NCBI GenBank assembly: GCA_033297205.1
Contig: MU859145.1
Span: 62,001-126,000, forward strand
Direction of reading: 5' to 3'
Length of the DNA stretch: 64,000 nt
From: Pseudoneurospora amorphoporcata
Taxonomy: Eukaryota; Ascomycota; Sordariomycetes; Sordariales; Sordariaceae
Shown here: positions 1-11,425 of the stretch, piece by piece
How the letters are laid out: each line of letters opens with the position of its first letter
Position numbering within the stretch: position 1 is the stretch's first letter
Notes under the pieces: generated by a model
What the model saw: the letters and a program-made list of their open reading frames with translations, nothing else
Told to the model about the DNA's origin: nothing
Databases searched by the model: none
Translations under genes and position numbers: made by a program

Positions 1-615
1 AATTCGTTTGCAAGATTGTCTGGGATGTATTAGCTTGCTTCATCTCATGGGCCGTGGATAAGATTAAATTACATGATGGTGCTCCCGTTTACTACGCGGG
101 TGAGCAGTGAAGCGGTTGACATCGGACGAGCCTCAGGTTTCGAAATCGTCCCGTCAACTATGGCACGACTAGGTATCTCTACTGCCTTCCTTCTGCTTCT
201 TTTTCTCTTCTGGGCCGTACTCTTGCCAGTACAAATTCTTTTCTCACGTTGGGAACTTCTCTTTGGCCACCACCCTGCAGTCTTGCTCTACTATCAAGCC
301 TTTCGCACAACCGACCAAAAGGTAGCGACAACAAACCAGCAGGCAGTCTCAGCCGCAGAACAGCAAGCTTTGGCAATCTGAATCACGGGCGTACGTTCTG
401 TGCGAGTTCCCCTCGCCGCAAGACCATTCGCGAGTAAACGGTTGGCGAGTGTCTGGGTCGACCCAGTCTGAAAACTCCTTCGCCGTCACATCTTACTCAC
501 CTGTCACTCACCGAAAGCCCAACAGGGACGGAGAGGTGTAATATTTTCACAGCCACCACAAGACCACTAGACCTGAATCACTTTTCGCCCATCTGTTTTG
601 CTTACACCCTTGAAC
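1..615. other. 5' flank of the Arb1-like gene
   Basis: No recognisable gene. A short plus-strand reading frame beginning with an ATG at 161 encodes a Leu/Phe-rich stretch that could pass for a membrane helix, but it lies directly upstream of the next gene, resembles nothing I know and is probably untranslated leader or promoter. Confidence 0.4.
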
Positions 616-2492
616 ATGTCTACTCACGCCGATGACTCCGCCCCTTCCGGCGACGTTCCGGTGGAAGTGACCGCAGTCAGACCGTCCTCAGACAACGATA
701 GCGCCGCCGCCCAAGATGCGGTGGACAGCAAGCCGTCGGATGGCAACACTAACCCCGCTGATGTCAAGGAGACCTTGCCCTCGACCGATGTTGCAGTGCT
801 CAGGGAGAGGTCCTCAGACAACGATAGCGCCACTGCCCGAAGTGAGGAGGAGAGCAAGCCGTCGCATGGCAATAGTGATGCTGTCGAGGGCAAGGAGAAC
901 ATGGCCTTGACCGAAGATGCAGCGTCCAAGAAGAAGAGCAAGTCCAAGAAGAGCAAGAGTCTGAGGAAGCGCGCCACAGGCTTTGAAGGTGAGTTTGACG
1001 CCTTGCTCCAGAACGATCCCAAGGCCATAGCACTAGTCCCATTTGATCGGTATATTAACATCATTCTACTGCCAGAGTACTATTGCGATCCGCCCGTGAC
1101 GCCGGCCGAGCATGAAGAGGAGAGGAATTCCATCTATCCCCCGAACCGACCCTTCGTTGACCGCATCGAGGAATGCATCCAGCGCTACCGTGCCCGTCGC
1201 CGCTTTGATAGCGCGAAAGAACAGTTATTCAGCAGGTATCTGTTTTTGGGCGGCATTGATACCAGCGCTCGCCAATTTCAGGGTACCGCCTCGCTCACCA
1301 GCCGTGACTTGGACGGTTTGGACAAGGACGACATCCGTGATATCGCGGCCAACGACTTCGTGGGGCGTAAGCCTGGTATGCATGCTGCTCGCTACTATAA
1401 TCCCGACGAGCCGGAGCATTGGGATGTCGATTTCACCGGCGTGGCCGCTGGATTCTTGTTAGTTCAACTTGTATCCCCTTTTCCTGTTACCATGCTAATA
1501 TTCGTAGTTCCGAGACCATGATCCGTCTGACTACCCCCGGAGCAGCAGACTATGCGGCCGGCGTAGATGTTGTATCCAACTTCCTCAAGTACGTCGATCT
1601 TCACGACGTCTGCCCCGAGTACGCCGAGGACCTGAAGAATGCGCAAAAGGTGTGCCAGAAGGCCCGCGAAGAGATGCCTTTGCTCGTCCGGATCCTCCTC
1701 CTCCTCCCGGGTGATTTCAGTTCTGCCGCTCGTCTCGCGATCTGCGAGGACGACAATGAAAACGCCTGGGCGGCGCGTAACGAGATGGACAAGAAAACAG
1801 CCCTCCAGAACTTTGGCACTGTGCTGCCCATTCTTATGAGCTCCAAGTGCGGGTACGAAAAGGGCATCAAATTCGAAGAGCACACTGGATCCGCGACCGT
1901 CACCAAGACCATCACTCAGCAGGCGTACGAGGTAGTGGGAATCGTTCTGCCCAACGCCGAGAGCCACCGCAAGTTCAAGAACGTCAACAATTATCTTGCT
2001 GGCATCAACAAGCGCGTTGATGAAACAAATACGATCAAGCCCTGCGGCTTGCTCCAGGTGAAGCCCACCGTTATTCGCAGCGGTTGGGAGAACACGATGC
2101 ATAAGACGGTAGAGGATGTCACCTACAACCTGGTGATGGAGGAGGAGATCTTGACCCTGATGAAGGTCGGCTTCAAGTTCGAGATGGACATTTGCCTGTT
2201 GAACTACGGCGTCGGATTCATCAAGAAGTTCTTGGACGGCCATCCGACCTTTTACGAGTTTCTGCCCCAGGAGCTCATGTGGGGATACAAGGAGCCGGTG
2301 GCGAATCCCAGGCCCGGCCCGAGCATTCACAACCCTACCGGATCGTTTGAGGGCGGCGATGGCATGGGCGACTTCTTGAACGATGAACCGGAGGATGATA
2401 AGCCGGAGGATGATAAGCCGGAGAATGGTGCTACCTCAATTGATGCGGGTGGTACTGCATACGGAGATGATGATGTTGAGTGGGCGCTTTAG
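616..2492 (+). CDS. Arb1-like subunit of the Argonaute siRNA chaperone complex
   Basis: Two exons, 616-1457 and 1508-2492, joined across a 50 bp GT..AG intron with a TGCTAAT branch site; the frame is continuous through the junction. The product is about 608 residues. A Ser/Asp-rich N-terminal region contains two direct copies of a 42-residue unit, then a Lys/Ser basic patch (residues about 104-121), then a globular part with the segment FSRYLFLGGIDTSARQF, which I recognise as the hallmark of the fungal Arb1 family. The C-terminus has a repeated acidic EPEDDKPEDDKP tract. In fission yeast Arb1 works with Arb2 and Ago1 in siRNA maturation and heterochromatin assembly; a role here in RNA silencing is inferred from family membership. 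ATG 616 is used because the frame upstream has only a non-ATG codon. The nuclear role is inferred. Confidence 0.72.
685..936 (+). repeat. Two-copy 126-bp in-frame direct repeat
   Basis: Units of 126 bp (42 codons) begin at 685 and 811. Each opens with the same 21-base stretch, and both encode a block starting SSDNDSA and containing SKPS. The copies have diverged in the middle. This is an internal duplication in the disordered N-terminal region of the Arb1-like gene. Confidence 0.8.
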
Positions 2493-3347
2493 TTGGCCCT
2501 TTCGAATCTGGGGTCATGCACCAGCCAGATATCTACTGGAACGGACGTTCGGAAGTGCCGTCCTGAGCGAGAACACAAGGTTATATGGACGAACAGCATA
2601 AACAGGTCTTGCTACTTTCGCAGGCTGCGTGTTGCAAAAGTCCTTCTAGATTGGGTTTTATAGGCACTCGCTGGAGACGGATAATGCTAGAGAGCTTGGG
2701 GTTGGTCTCACCGCAATGTTACATAGAATCTCGGCCGTCACACACAGGGGCTAGCTACTGACAGGAATATCACACGATTTTCCTGTTCATCAACAGCCAG
2801 AGAACTAGCACAGGTTGCTGAAAATAATGGAAAATGGATAAAACTAATGCCGCCCGAATCCCATGCTCCCTATCGATATACCCTTACAATGATCCAACAC
2901 CAGACGCACGATAATCCCATCGTCGTAAACCATGACAAAAGCAGAAAACCAAACGAGTATAACGTGTAACTGTCCCATGGCTCCCTTGATATCCTTGCTT
3001 GACCCAAGTACCATTCCTAAAACCCATTTTATTTCCCAAGACCTCTTTAGATACAGATCAACAATGCTCTCTCATGGATGCCACGGAGATCCGTAAAAAG
3101 GAAACCACTGCGTCGCCAAAGCCAAATGCGACGGCCACGGTTGTTGGGTTTTGCAGCACCGCTGTTCGTGACACTCGCAAGCGCACTGGCAATCGCAAGC
3201 CGCGCTCTTCCAATCCTTGAAAGAACGAGCAGCCTCGTCCGTCTTGGTAGAAGCAGAAGCAGTAACATCAACAGTGGGCGTCATCGTGTCGCCAACACCA
3301 GCGGCCGGTGCGGGCACCAGCTCCCGAGAAGAGGAAGGACCAGAACC
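2493..3347. other. Convergent 3' intergenic region
   Basis: Lies between the 3' ends of the Arb1-like gene (+) and the Pmp3-family gene (-). It should hold both 3' UTRs. No coding region with support was seen. Confidence 0.5.
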
Positions 3348-3935
3348 CTAATCCTGAGTCTGAACCTTGTGATCACCCGCTACGACTTGCGCGTAACTCG
3401 GCGGGGGCGCAGCATGGTTGTCGCCGCTGCTTGGGCCGGCATGCGCAATACCCGAATCTTGAGGCGCGTGTTGTCCAGCAGTGGTGGTGCCATAGTTCAT
3501 GTTGCCTTGTCGCTTGGGCTGCTGGTTCTTGTGGGCGGCTTGTTGGCAGTGATGGCGACTATCACCGGTTTGGTTCTGGTCGTGGACAAAGACGTAGATG
3601 CGTTGACCACCTTCACCACGAACACCGGATTCGTTGGCGTCGTAGGCGGCGCCGCCGTAGTCGAATGGTGGGGTCGGGTTCTTTGCGATGATGTACCAGG
3701 CGTGCAGGAGGCCGGGGAGAAAGCCGAGGACGCAGAGCAGGAGGTTGATGAAGGAGTCGGCGGAGCAGATGCCGGATTTTACCCAGACTGTTTGAAAAGA
3801 GTTAGTAAATGATGGTAAGAAAGTATCAAGAGGATGGATGCATCTTGCAGATGGGGGGCGCATTGTTCGTTACCTACCAGGCAGAGGTGGGAAGAGGATG
3901 GCTAGGAAGCCAAGGAAGATGTCGGTGGAACACAT
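3348..3935 (-). CDS. Pmp3/UPF0057-family membrane proteolipid with long C-terminal tail
   Basis: Two exons on the minus strand, 3935-3878 and 3787-3348, with a GTAGGT donor, an ACTAAC branch and a CAG acceptor. The product is 165 residues. The first 65 residues match the Pmp3/RCI2 family: a short N-terminus (MCSTDIFLGFLAILFPPLP), then VWVKSGICSADSFINLLLCV and LGFLPGLLHAWYIIAKNP, forming two hydrophobic helices. Classic Pmp3 proteins stop at about 55 residues. This one continues for some 100 hydrophilic residues rich in Gln, His and Asn, ending with a PPPSY motif of PPxY type. Pmp3 proteins modulate plasma-membrane potential and salt tolerance. The tail suggests an added interaction function, perhaps WW-domain or Nedd4-ligase recruitment (inference). 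It is transcribed divergently from the Prp22 gene. Confidence 0.88.
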
Positions 3936-4824
3936 TGTTGTACTTGTGGCAAGTACCGTACAAGCTGGGTAAAAGAATGCCAGAAAAGTAAAAGTCAGGC
4001 AGGAAATGCGGCACGTTTGACGATAAATAGGTATCTCGAAAACGAAGGTGTTGATGATGTTTTAGAGGCTGTTCAAGTCAAAAAACGATGTAAGACGAAT
4101 GGTGGAATGCGATGGACTGATGGAGACTGCGGAATGATGCAACCTGAACCGATGGGGCTTCGTCACTGAGCGGGTCACGCGCGGAAAAGAAGCCGGGCCC
4201 ATGCACCAGGAGAGCTTGCGTAAGCTTGCAAGGAATCCCGCCCGATTCGACCACCTGAACGACAGGGGCAAAGATTGATAGGAGCGGCATGCACACGGCG
4301 ATAAGAAGAGTCAGATTTTCAGACATGCCCGTCCTTTCTTTGAAGTGATGGGTCATGATGTGTATTCTTACTGACTGAAGAAGGGCTAGGGTTATAGTGG
4401 CCATCAAGGTTCCCTATCAATGACCACGACTGGGCCTTTCTGGAGCCATGTCATTTTAGGTGGCAGCAGCTGCCTGGAGAAACGCCGAGTCACAGAGCTT
4501 ATCCGGCAGGCAGTTTCCATTCTTGGCGGATTGTGGAGCTTCAACGTCTGGTCTCTGGCCTTTGACAGGGCGCGCTCATCACTGCATTTTTTGGCCTTTC
4601 GCGTCCGCTACAGGGTGCTGCAATTGTCCAACATGGTCAAGGTGCCAATTTCTGGACCTCTTGCGACAACTCATCCATCCTAACAAACCCCCCCCGCCCC
4701 ATCGACCGGGAGCTGCTGGTTCCTATATCGAGACGTCTTTCGTTACCCTTTACAACCGACGATAATTCCGGGAAATCCAAACACGAAAGCAACACAACAT
4801 TGAAGCCACCGGGCGGCCACCGCG
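3936..4824. promoter_or_regulatory. Divergent promoter region (Pmp3-like / Prp22)
   Basis: 889 bp between two divergent start codons, so it must contain both promoters and 5' UTRs. A C-rich run lies at about 4688-4698. No gene or recognised operator was seen. Confidence 0.5.
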
Positions 4825-7800
4825 ATGGACGACTTGGAGAGCCTCGAGCTTCTGTCGCTCGTGTCCAAGGTCACGTCCGAGTTGCAGAACCACTTGGGAG
4901 TTAGCGAAAAGACTCTCGCCGAGTTCATCATCGCCCAACGAACAGAATGCGGGTCATTCGATGAGTTCAAGCAGAAGCTGGCCACACTCGGCGCCGACTT
5001 TCCGCCCAGTTTGGTGGAGAGTATCGATAGACTTGTCCTGACCTTGCACCCAAAGTTCAAGGGCCAAAACCACGGACAGTTTCGCATCGAAGAAAACGAG
5101 AAGCACGGCCAGTCTTCTGAGGAAAAGACAAAGGTGTTCAAGGGTCTGTCCATCCCGGACAAGGAGGTAGATGTCATTGACGACACCCTGGCATTACTTG
5201 AGAGCCTCGAACCCAAGAGAGCGGAGAAAGAACGAACTAGGAAACGAAGCCGTACCCCCGAGCGCGACGATTACGCAAACGACTACGGGAAGAGGAAGCG
5301 CAAGGAGCGATACAGGTCGAGATCGAGGTCAAGGTCCAGGTCCAGGTCAATTTCGCCACCAAGAGGCCGACGGAAGGGTCGATACGACGATGAATACGAT
5401 GGTGATTTCCGGCGGCCACCCCCGCGCGAGACCGACGAGGCCCCGATTCTATACAAGGTTTACGAAGGTCATGTCACAGGAATCAAGGACTTTGGCGCCT
5501 TTGTCAACCTGCATGGCGTCAGGGGCAAGGTCGACGGCTTGGTTCACATATCCGCTTTCGGTCAGCGTGTCAACCACCCTTCGGATCTCCTGTCCAAGGG
5601 CCAGGAAATCAAGGTCAAAGTCGTCAAGCTCGAAGGAGGCAGGGTAGGCTTATCCATGAAGGACGTAGACCAAGAGACGGGCATGGATCTTGCACCGCAG
5701 TTGAGGATAGGTTCGGGCGCCAATATGGAGGCAATCGGCGGGAGAGGAGGAGGACATGGCACTAAAAGTGTTGTTACCAATGGGTTTGAAGACAAGGGAA
5801 CATTCCAAGCGACGGCAAATGCCAGGCAGCACAAAAAGAGGATGACGTCCCCGGAAAGATGGGAGATTCGTCAAATGATTGCGGCAGGCATTGCAAAGGC
5901 ATCCGATTACCCAGAACTTGAAGAGGACTACCAGGCAACCCTCAAAGGCGAGGGACAGATGGACCTCGAGGAGGATGTCGATATTGAGGTTCGAGATGAG
6001 GAGCCGCCATTCCTGGCTGGACAGACCAAACAGTCTCTCGAGCTGTCACCCATCCGCGTTGTCAAGGCTCCTGACGGGTCACTTAACCGCGCCGCCATGG
6101 CAGGTACCAATCTCGCCAAGGAACGGAAGGAGCTGCGACAGCAGGAAACTGAAGCCAAGAAGGCGGAGGAGAAGAAAGTTGACTTGTCCTCCCAATGGCA
6201 AGATCCTATGGCCAACCCGGAGACCAGAAAGTTTGCTAGTGATTTGCGCAAAAGCGCTCAAGCGGCACCAGCGGCTCCTGATGCTGTTCCCGAGTGGAAG
6301 AGGGCCGTTGCGCCCAAGGAGGTATCGCTAGGCAGGCGCACCAACATGAGCATTAAGGAGCAACGAGAGTCTCTCCCCGTCTTTGCCTTCAGAGAACAAC
6401 TGATCAAGGCTGTGAGGGAGAACCAGGTCCTGATTGTTGTTGGCGAGACGGGATCCGGGAAAACCACACAGCTTACTCAGTACCTGGCTGAAGCCGGTTT
6501 TACCAACAATGGTATGATTGGATGTACCCAGCCTCGTCGCGTCGCCGCCGTTTCCGTTGCAAAACGTGTTTCCGAGGAAGTTGGTTGCCAGCTCGGCCAA
6601 GAGGTCGGTTATACGATCAGATTCGAGGACGTCACCAGCCCGGCAACCAAGATCAAGTACATGACCGACGGTATGCTTCAGAGAGAGATCCTGATCGACC
6701 CCGATCTCAAGCGGTACTCGGTTATTATGCTTGACGAGGCTCACGAACGTACCATCGCCACCGATGTGCTCTTCGCCCTGTTGAAAAAGACCATGAAGAG
6801 AAGGGAGGACCTCAAGGTTATCGTCACCAGTGCCACCTTGGATGCCGACAAGTTTAGCGAGTACTTCAACCAATGTCCTATCTTTACCATCCCTGGTCGC
6901 ACATTCCCTGTTGAGATTCTCTACTCCCGTGAGCCAGAATCAGACTACTTGGATGCCGCCCTCACCACCGTCATGCAAATCCACCTTAGCGAGCCGATGG
7001 GTGATATCCTCCTGTTCTTGACAGGACAGGAAGAAATTGACACTGCTTGCGAAATTCTGTACGAACGGATGAAAGCCTTGGGTCCCAACGTTCCCGAGCT
7101 TCTCATCCTGCCCGTTTACTCTGCCCTTCCTAGTGAGATGCAGAGTAGGATTTTCGATCCAGCGCCGCCAGGTAGCCGAAAGGTCGTCATTGCCACCAAC
7201 ATTGCCGAGACATCCATCACGATCGACCATATTTACTACGTTGTTGATCCAGGCTTCGTCAAGCAGAACGCCTATGACCCCAAACTTGGCATGGACTCGT
7301 TGGTGGTCACTCCTATTTCCCAGGCTCAGGCCAACCAGAGAGCCGGCCGTGCCGGAAGAACTGGACCAGGAAAGTGCTTCCGCCTGTATACGGAAGCCGC
7401 CTACCAGTCTGAAATGTTGCCTACCACAATCCCCGAAATCCAGCGCCAGAATTTGTCCAACACCATCCTTATGCTGAAGGCCATGGGTATCAATGACCTT
7501 CTCCGGTTCGACTTCATGGATCCGCCTCCCGTCAATACTATGCTTACAGCCTTGGAAGAACTCTACGCCCTCGCTGCATTGGACGACGAAGGTCTTCTGA
7601 CGCGTCTTGGAAGAAAGATGGCCGATTTCCCAATGGAGCCAGCCCTTGCTAAGGTTCTTATTGCATCTGTTGAGAAGGGCTGTTCTGACGAGATGGTGAC
7701 GATTGTTGCCATGCTCAACCTTCCCAACGTCTTCTATCGTCCCAAGGAGAAACAAGCCCAGGCTGACCAGAAGAAGGCCAAATTTCATGATCCTCACGGT

Positions 7801-8373
7801 GATCATCTGACCCTCCTCAACGTCTACAATTCCTGGAAGAACAACGGGTATGCCAACCCTTGGTGTTTCGAGAACTTCATCCAGGCACGTTCCATGCGGC
7901 GCGCCAAAGATGTGCGTGATCAGATTGTCAAGATTATGGACCGCCATAGGCACCCCGTCATCAGCTGCGGTCGTGATACCAACAAGGTCCGGCAAGCCCT
8001 TTGCGCCGGTTTCTTCCGCAATGCGGCTCGCAAGGACCCGCAAGAAGGTTACAAGACTTTGATCGAAGGCACGCCTGTATATCTGCATCCCAGCTCGGCG
8101 CTCTTCGGCAAGCAAGCTGAGTGGGTCGTCTATCATACCTTGGTCTTGACGACCCGTGAGTACATGCACTACACGACCAGTATCGAGCCGAAGTGGCTGG
8201 TGGAGGCGGCACCAACCTTCTTCAAGATGGCGCCGACAGATAAGCTATCGAAGCGGAAGAAGGCCGAACGGATCGAGCCGCTATACAACAAGTATGCCGG
8301 CGCGGATGATTGGCGTCTTAGTGCGCAGAGAAGAGGTGGACGTGGTGGTGGCGGTGGTGGTACTTGGGGTTAA
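4825..8373 (+). CDS. prp22: Pre-mRNA-splicing DEAH-box RNA helicase Prp22 (DHX8 type)
   Basis: A single uninterrupted frame of 1182 codons. Domains in order: an N-terminal helical region; an RS-like tract (residues about 165-180) of Arg-Ser repeats; an S1 RNA-binding domain starting near residue 213 (KVYEGHVTGIKDFGAFVNL); the helicase core with Walker A GETGSGKTTQ (residue 540), TQPRRVAA, the DEAH box LDEAHER (637), SAT (669) and motif VI QRAGRAGRTGPG (838); then HA2/ratchet, OB-fold and a Gly-rich end. The S1 plus RS-like N-terminus separates Prp22/DHX8 from Prp2, Prp16 and Prp43. Prp22 releases spliced mRNA from the spliceosome by ATP hydrolysis in the nucleus. The ATG at 4825 precedes MDDLESLELLSLVSKV, a typical family start. 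Absence of introns over 3.5 kb is unlike most neighbours. Confidence 0.96.
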   Translation: MDDLESLELLSLVSKVTSELQNHLGVSEKTLAEFIIAQRTECGSFDEFKQKLATLGADFPPSLVESIDRLVLTLHPKFKGQNHGQFRIEENEKHGQSSEEKTKVFKGLSIPDKEVDVIDDTLALLESLEPKRAEKERTRKRSRTPERDDYANDYGKRKRKERYRSRSRSRSRSRSISPPRGRRKGRYDDEYDGDFRRPPPRETDEAPILYKVYEGHVTGIKDFGAFVNLHGVRGKVDGLVHISAFGQRVNHPSDLLSKGQEIKVKVVKLEGGRVGLSMKDVDQETGMDLAPQLRIGSGANMEAIGGRGGGHGTKSVVTNGFEDKGTFQATANARQHKKRMTSPERWEIRQMIAAGIAKASDYPELEEDYQATLKGEGQMDLEEDVDIEVRDEEPPFLAGQTKQSLELSPIRVVKAPDGSLNRAAMAGTNLAKERKELRQQETEAKKAEEKKVDLSSQWQDPMANPETRKFASDLRKSAQAAPAAPDAVPEWKRAVAPKEVSLGRRTNMSIKEQRESLPVFAFREQLIKAVRENQVLIVVGETGSGKTTQLTQYLAEAGFTNNGMIGCTQPRRVAAVSVAKRVSEEVGCQLGQEVGYTIRFEDVTSPATKIKYMTDGMLQREILIDPDLKRYSVIMLDEAHERTIATDVLFALLKKTMKRREDLKVIVTSATLDADKFSEYFNQCPIFTIPGRTFPVEILYSREPESDYLDAALTTVMQIHLSEPMGDILLFLTGQEEIDTACEILYERMKALGPNVPELLILPVYSALPSEMQSRIFDPAPPGSRKVVIATNIAETSITIDHIYYVVDPGFVKQNAYDPKLGMDSLVVTPISQAQANQRAGRAGRTGPGKCFRLYTEAAYQSEMLPTTIPEIQRQNLSNTILMLKAMGINDLLRFDFMDPPPVNTMLTALEELYALAALDDEGLLTRLGRKMADFPMEPALAKVLIASVEKGCSDEMVTIVAMLNLPNVFYRPKEKQAQADQKKAKFHDPHGDHLTLLNVYNSWKNNGYANPWCFENFIQARSMRRAKDVRDQIVKIMDRHRHPVISCGRDTNKVRQALCAGFFRNAARKDPQEGYKTLIEGTPVYLHPSSALFGKQAEWVVYHTLVLTTREYMHYTTSIEPKWLVEAAPTFFKMAPTDKLSKRKKAERIEPLYNKYAGADDWRLSAQRRGGRGGGGGGTWG

Positions 8374-9661
8374 GTTGTCAACTTGCTGGGGAAATGTTCA
8401 AGCGTTGCATCGGTTGGTTAAGAATGGTTATATAAGCAAGCCCATTTTGAACATGTTAGTCACCCAAAATCTGAAGATAGAGAAGATACCCTTTTGTTGC
8501 TCTCACAGTGATGAACAGTCGCAGGTATGCACGGAATATCGAATAACATTTTTCGTATTTTAACACTATGACAGCTGAACTGGTCGATTCCAAATGGAGA
8601 ATCAACCCGGGTGCAACAAATCTCCGGGACCGAAATGTCTCAACGAAGGGGGTTGGCGCCAGGGATATCACTGATTCACTATCGACGGCTGTGGAGGAGT
8701 TTCCACTTGAGATTACATATACCCGATAGCATCGTACAGTTGGTTGTACGGCGTGCAACCTGAGATGATGTAGGCTGTCGAATGTACCACAATTCTTGGC
8801 ATCATCGATATCGAGTCCAGGAGTCCAGACTGAGGACCAGTCGCTTTTGGTGATCTAGCCTCACTATCTCGATGCTTGGCACTGAAGGTTAACACTCAGA
8901 ACATTTTCCGTATCATGTGCCTGTGGAGAGTTCACAATACGATATGGCCATGACGACGGAGATTCCAGGAACACGGACCCGGACGCGGTGCCGCGGTAGA
9001 TCGGCCGGTGGACCAGTTCGTCCGATTATCTCCGCGCATCATTTTCAAAATCAAGAGCGAACTGTCGATTTTCGTCTTGTTCTCACCATCCCTCACCACA
9101 ATAAAAGCTCTTGGTGTCTAACATGGAGGATCCAGTTACATTGAACGCGTCAACGGCGTCAAGTCTCACCAACCTGAGATTTCGGGTACACCGAGTTTTG
9201 AGACACCACCGGGACATCGCCATGACCGCATCTCCAATATGCACAGTTGTGCACGTTTCTCCCCTTACAGAAACAGGCGCTCGAGAACCGTTGTGGCGCT
9301 AGGACATTTGGCTGGTTTCACCGATCTGGGACGAACGAGATCTACATCTTGCGTTGTCCGATGACAGCTGGTGCTTCACGAAGTCACGGGCAGGATGAGT
9401 CCGCGTTGCATTCCTTGTTGCAGTTACCAGCATACAGGACTCAAGCAACATGCCGGGCTTTCTGTCTTCCCCGCGTGTCGCCGCGAGTTGGTACTTGGCC
9501 CACGCGTTGGAATGGAATGCTCTCAGCAGCACTTCCATCCTGGCCGCTTCTCTGTTACCTCGTCTCGTCTCGTTTCTCGTATCCAGAAGAAACCGACATA
9601 CAACTTGAGGATTCGAGTCAGCATCTCAATAAATTCTACCCATGTCTCCATACCCGGTATA
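8374..9661. other. Intergenic region between Prp22 and GH76 genes
   Basis: About 1.3 kb holding the Prp22 3' UTR and the promoter of the GH76 gene. Small frames on both strands have no recognisable features. I see nothing else. Confidence 0.45.
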
Positions 9662-11425
9662 ATGCGAACTATAGCTATCACGGCTATTCTGGTCGTCGCC
9701 CACCAGGCCTGGGCAGCTCTCCAAGTTGACCTAAACTCTCCAGGTACATCCCAACCTACCAGTCTCTTGTTCATCCATAGAACACATCACAGATTACTAA
9801 CAACACCCCGTGCTACTTCCACCAGAATCCATCAAACGCGCCGCCTCCCTCGTCGCCTCCGACCTTCTAACCTACTACCATGGCTCCGAGCCCGGCCAAA
9901 CGCCCGGCATTCTCCCGGGCCCTCCCCCCGCCGGCGACTACTACTGGTGGGAATCCGGCGCTCTATGGGGCACGCTAATGGACTACTGGCACTACACGGG
10001 CGACTCGACCTACAACGAGCTGATCACCTCCTCCATGCTGTTCCACACGGGTCCGCCGCTCAACGCCTACATGCCCGAGAACTACACCATATCGATGGGC
10101 AACGACGACCAAGGGTTCTGGGGCCTCTCTGCCATGCTCGCGGCCGAGATTGGCTTTCCTGACCCCCCGGCTGATGAACCGCAGTGGTTGCAGCTTGCTC
10201 AGGCGGTGTTCCACACCCAGGCGGACCCGGGACGGCATGACATGGTGTGTGGCGGTGGGCTGAGGTGGCAGATTCCGATGTCGAATATTGGATATGATTA
10301 TAAGAATTCGATTAGCAACGGTAAGGAGGTCTTGACTTTGGTGTTTTTAACGGTGCCCTTGTCTAACGATGATATGCCTATTTGTTTAGGTATCTTCTTC
10401 AACCTCGGCGCCCGACTCGCTCGGTACACGGGAAACGAAACGTACGCCCACCACGCGCGGAAGACGTGGGACTGGATGATGGCCGTCGGGCTGATGACTG
10501 AGGACGGGGATGTATACGATGGAGCGCACACGGGTGTGAATTGTACAGACGTCTTCAAGGCGCAGTTCTCCTACAACGCAGCCATCTTCTTACAAGGAGC
10601 AGCATTCATGTATAGCTTTGTAGGTTCTTTTCTTCTTTTCCTCCCCTTCAACCCTCCTATCCCCGAGAAAACCAGACACTGACTGACTGGATGTTAAAAC
10701 AGACAACCGGCGAAGAACAATCCCTCTGGGCACACCGCGTACAAGCCCTCCTCGACCGAACCACCTCCTTCTTCTTCCGCATCGGCCCCATCATCGAGCT
10801 CTCCTGCGAGACCCCCGCCGCCATCATTTGCAAGACCGACATGTTGTCGTTTAAAGGGTACACGCACCGGTGGATGGCATCCACCGCGCAGCTCGCGCCC
10901 TTTACGCGCGACACCATCATGCGGGTGCTTCGTAACTCTACGGTGGCGGCCGTCAACTCGTGCCGCGGCCCTCTCCACAACGGCCGAGCGTGTGGGTTCC
11001 GCTGGACGACGGGGGGGTATGATGGGTTGACGGGGGCTGGGCAGGAGATGAATGTTTTGGCGGCTTTGTCGTCGTTGCTGGCCTTTCATGAAGAAGGGGG
11101 TTTGGATGGGAAGACGGGTAAAGGGGCGCCTCTGACGGGAGAGACGGGGGGAACGAGTAAAGGCGATCCACACGCGGGGACAGGGAAGGGAGGGGTTGAT
11201 CCGACGCAGCTGGTGGAGGTGACCACGGGGGATAGGGTGGGGGCGTGGTTCTTGACGGTATTTACGCTGGGAACGATTGTTGCGGCTTTTGCGTTGATGG
11301 GTACGGGGCGGTTTGAGGACAGAGAGGGGATGGCTGCGGCTGTGGAGAACAATCAAGAGAACAAGAAGGAGTTGTCGATTTGGTACAAGATTGCCAGGGA
11401 GGTTATTTTCAGGCATCAGGGCTGA
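9662..11425 (+). CDS. GH76 mannan endo-1,6-alpha-mannosidase/transglycosidase (Dfg5/Dcw1 type), membrane anchored
   Basis: Four exons, 9662-9743, 9826-10320, 10390-10619 and 10703-11425, giving 509 residues; all junctions keep frame, and intron 1 has a TTACTAAC branch. A signal peptide (MRTIAITAILVVAHQAWA) is followed by a family-typical mature start (residues SIKRAASLVASDLLTYYHG). The adjacent aspartates NDDQGFW (residues about 121-122) are the GH76 catalytic pair. Other family features are YYWWESGALWGTLMDYW and GRACGFRWTTGGYDG. The C-terminus has a Gly/Thr-rich linker, one membrane helix (residues GAWFLTVFTLGTIVAAFAL) and a basic tail, where yeast Dfg5/Dcw1 have a GPI anchor. Dfg5/Dcw1 proteins process GPI glycans and cross-link glycoproteins into the wall. 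Intron 2 (69 bp) is a multiple of three and has no in-frame stop. Confidence 0.93.

Noticed and set aside
160..381. Leu/Phe-rich short frame upstream of the Arb1-like gene, considered as a small membrane protein
   Set aside because: Directly upstream of another start codon, with an unremarkable sequence after the hydrophobic run and no family match.
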